Assembly: GCA_030040235.1 (NCBI GenBank)
Contig: JASHUC010000327.1
Coordinates: forward strand, 1 to 7,436
Length of the DNA stretch: 7,436 nt
From: Gammaproteobacteria bacterium
GTDB taxonomy: Bacteria; Pseudomonadota; Gammaproteobacteria; Steroidobacterales; Steroidobacteraceae
Direction: 5' to 3'
Within the stretch, counting starts at the first letter, position 1. Each line of letters begins with the position of its first letter. A model generated the notes under the pieces. That model saw nothing but the letters and a program-made list of their open reading frames with translations. It was not told where the DNA came from and searched no databases. Below, piece after piece: positions 5,911-7,436 of the stretch. The position numbers and the translations under genes were made by a program.

Positions 5911-7301
5911 ATGACCGAGCCGTCCGGGGTCCGGATCTCGTTCGGGCGCTCATCCGTGATCGGATGTTTGGCCGCGAGCGCCTCGTCGACCTCGATGCCC
6001 CAGCCGGGTTTCTCGTTGATCCAGGCATAACCGTCCTTGATCTTGCCGCAGCCCTGGAAGATGTCCTCAACGAGCGGCGGATAGCCGAAGTGCTCGTGGA
6101 TCCCGAAGTTGGTGCAAGTCAGATCGAGCGTGAGATTCGTCATGTGCCCTACGGGCGAGCACGGAGCGCCGTGCCAGGCGAACTTCACCTCGAAGTTGTC
6201 GGCGAAGGCGGCGATCTTGCGTGCGGCAGTGAACCCGCCGATGTGCGAGACGTGATGGCGGATATAGTCGATCTCGCGCGCCTCGACGAGCGGCCGCCAC
6301 TCGTGGGGATTGTTCCAAAGCTCCCCGATCGCGAGTGGCGTGGTGCAGAGCTCGCGAACGACCTTGTAATGGCCGGCGTCCTCCGGCGCGAGCAGATCCT
6401 CGCAGTAGAATAGCCGGAACGGCTCCACCGCCTTCGCAAACTCCACCGCCCGGATGCTGTCGAGCAGCGAGTGCACGTCCACGCCGAGTCCGATCTCGGG
6501 AGGCATCTCCTGCCGGAAGACCTCGAACGCCGAGAGAATCTCGCGGATCTCCTTGTCACGATCGAAGGCGACGGATCCGTCGTCGAATCGCGGCTGGCTG
6601 TAGAGATTCTCGACCGCCCCATCGCGGATGAACATCGCCACGAGGACGTTCCGGCACCCCTGCTGGACGAGCTTCATGGCGTTCTCGACGAGCTGCCGCC
6701 CGGGGTCCTTCGAGCCCATGTTGGCGTGCAGGTAGATCTCCGCGGCGTCGCGGCACTTGCCGCCGGCCAGCTGGTAGACCGGCATTCCCGCCTGACGACC
6801 CTTGATGTCCCAGAGCGCATCGCAGAGGCCGCCGATTGCGGCATTCAGCACGGTGTCATTCTTGTAATAGGAGCTCAGATAGCAGATCTGCCAGATCTGC
6901 CCGATGCGATCCGCCGTGCGGCCCATCACGAGCGGCTTCAAATAGCGCTCGACGGCAGCGGCAACCAGTTTGGCGCGGCCGCCGGGAAAGGTCGCCGTGG
7001 CGCAGCCGTACCCGTACAAACCCGCCTGGTCGGTCGTGACCTTGACGATGGTCGAGTTGTTGATCCCTCCGGCGCCCACCTCGATCACGCGCACGTCCGT
7101 GATGCGCGGCGCGGGCATCCCACGCGTCGCGCGCTCGCACGCACTTTCACCCTGCTCCTCCTTCGCCGTGGCAGCGGCGCCGGCGGGAGCGGCAACGAGC
7201 GCGGCGAGAGCCGCGCCGCCTCCGAGCGCCCACTTGAGCAACCTGCGCCGATCGGCAACCGAGGTTGCGCGGTGGGCGGCTGGGAGGACCGTTCTGCGCA
7301 T
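5895..7301 (-). CDS. Tat-exported enolase-superfamily protein, ManD/RspA-like (mannonate dehydratase type)
   Basis: Acid-sugar dehydratase-like enzyme of 468 residues. The N-terminus has a twin-arginine signal, DRRRLLKW (17-24), then a hydrophobic Ala/Gly/Leu stretch to about residue 46, so export of the folded, metal-loaded protein is predicted. The enolase N-terminal domain starts near Ile67 and the barrel follows. Metal ligands are Asp275, Glu301 and Glu327, with His277 (DVH), His377 and Glu403 as further active-site residues. The spacings of 26, 26, 50 and 26 nearly match mannonate dehydratase ManD (Asp210, Glu236, Glu262, His313, Glu339). The C-terminal KPGWG...DEALAAKHP (431-447) is also ManD-like. 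The loop holding the ManD Arg147 and Tyr159 does not align clearly; Arg226 and Tyr234 are the nearest candidates, so substrate and activity are open. The start is firm: GGAGGT lies seven bases upstream. ManD and RspA are normally cytoplasmic, which makes the signal notable. Confidence 0.9.
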   Translation of the reverse strand: MRRTVLPAAHRATSVADRRRLLKWALGGGAALAALVAAPAGAAATAKEEQGESACERATRGMPAPRITDVRVIEVGAGGINNSTIVKVTTDQAGLYGYGCATATFPGGRAKLVAAAVERYLKPLVMGRTADRIGQIWQICYLSSYYKNDTVLNAAIGGLCDALWDIKGRQAGMPVYQLAGGKCRDAAEIYLHANMGSKDPGRQLVENAMKLVQQGCRNVLVAMFIRDGAVENLYSQPRFDDGSVAFDRDKEIREILSAFEVFRQEMPPEIGLGVDVHSLLDSIRAVEFAKAVEPFRLFYCEDLLAPEDAGHYKVVRELCTTPLAIGELWNNPHEWRPLVEAREIDYIRHHVSHIGGFTAARKIAAFADNFEVKFAWHGAPCSPVGHMTNLTLDLTCTNFGIHEHFGYPPLVEDIFQGCGKIKDGYAWINEKPGWGIEVDEALAAKHPITDERPNEIRTPDGSVIQGTG

Positions 7302-7308
7302 CGTGCGT

Positions 7309-7314
7309 ACCTCC
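7309..7314 (-). promoter_or_regulatory. Ribosome binding site of the ManD-like gene
   Basis: GGAGGT on the minus strand is a full-strength Shine-Dalgarno sequence seven bases from the ATG at 7301. It fixes the start in front of the Tat signal, so the signal is truly part of the protein. Confidence 0.8.
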
Positions 7315-7399
7315 GGGCTTGGAGAATGGGCGCCCGGGAGACAGGGTGCGAGAGTCTTGCGCGGATTGCCCGTCCATGCAACTCCGCTCTGGAGATCCG

Positions 7400-7436
7400 A
7401 TGATGTCCGCTGTCCGCCGGCTCACTCGGATGAAAG
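7400..7436 (+). CDS. Possible start of a gene running out of the window
   Basis: GGAG (7391-7394) is followed by two tandem ATG codons at 7400 and 7403, five and eight bases away. The frame stays open to the last base and encodes MMSAVRRLTRMK. It would be divergent from the ManD-like gene, with about 100 bases between their starts. Only 12 residues are visible, so no function can be given, and it may be chance. Confidence 0.4.
   Translation, partial: MMSAVRRLTRMK

Noticed and set aside
6471..7403. 310-residue open frame on the plus strand
   Set aside because: It is antisense to the ManD-like gene, which has conserved active-site residues and a strong ribosome binding site.

Overview
The window is GC-rich, densely coded DNA from a Gram-negative bacterium. 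A lipobox protein with a SPOR domain, a Bcr/CflA-type drug exporter, a periplasmic PQQ dehydrogenase with a fused cytochrome c, and a Tat-exported enzyme together suggest a beta- or gammaproteobacterium with soil- or water-type metabolism. The sequence does not fix the genus. No rRNA, tRNA, CRISPR array, insertion sequence or phage gene was seen.

Layout. Positions 1-143 hold a good leftward promoter whose spacer contains a perfect inverted repeat, so a regulated gene probably begins just outside the left edge. A lipoprotein follows (144-845, +), with three repeats of exactly 41 residues and a C-terminal SPOR-like domain. Next is a 12-helix Bcr/CflA-type efflux pump (954-2174, +). It converges, with one base between stop codons, on a two-gene minus-strand operon: a crotonase-family protein (2800-3582) followed by a LOG-family nucleotide phosphoribohydrolase (2176-2796). 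The LOG ribosome binding site lies inside the last codons of the crotonase. Divergent from the crotonase is a PQQ-dependent quinohemoprotein alcohol dehydrogenase (3762-5870, +). Twenty-four bases after its stop, and convergent with it, is an enolase-superfamily (ManD/RspA-like) protein with a twin-arginine signal (5895-7301, -). A further plus-strand gene seems to begin at about 7400 and leaves the window.

How the genes may work together. The PQQ dehydrogenase and the ManD-like enzyme are both predicted to act outside the cytoplasm, so alcohol or sugar oxidation and acid-sugar dehydration could share the periplasm. This is inference from location only. The crotonase has lost both glutamates used by classical enoyl-CoA hydratases but has an Asp at the place used by PaaG-type isomerases. 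The two strongest leads are the Asp-Phe-Asp pair in the PQQ site, which is the signature linked to lanthanide rather than calcium use, and the exported ManD-like enzyme.
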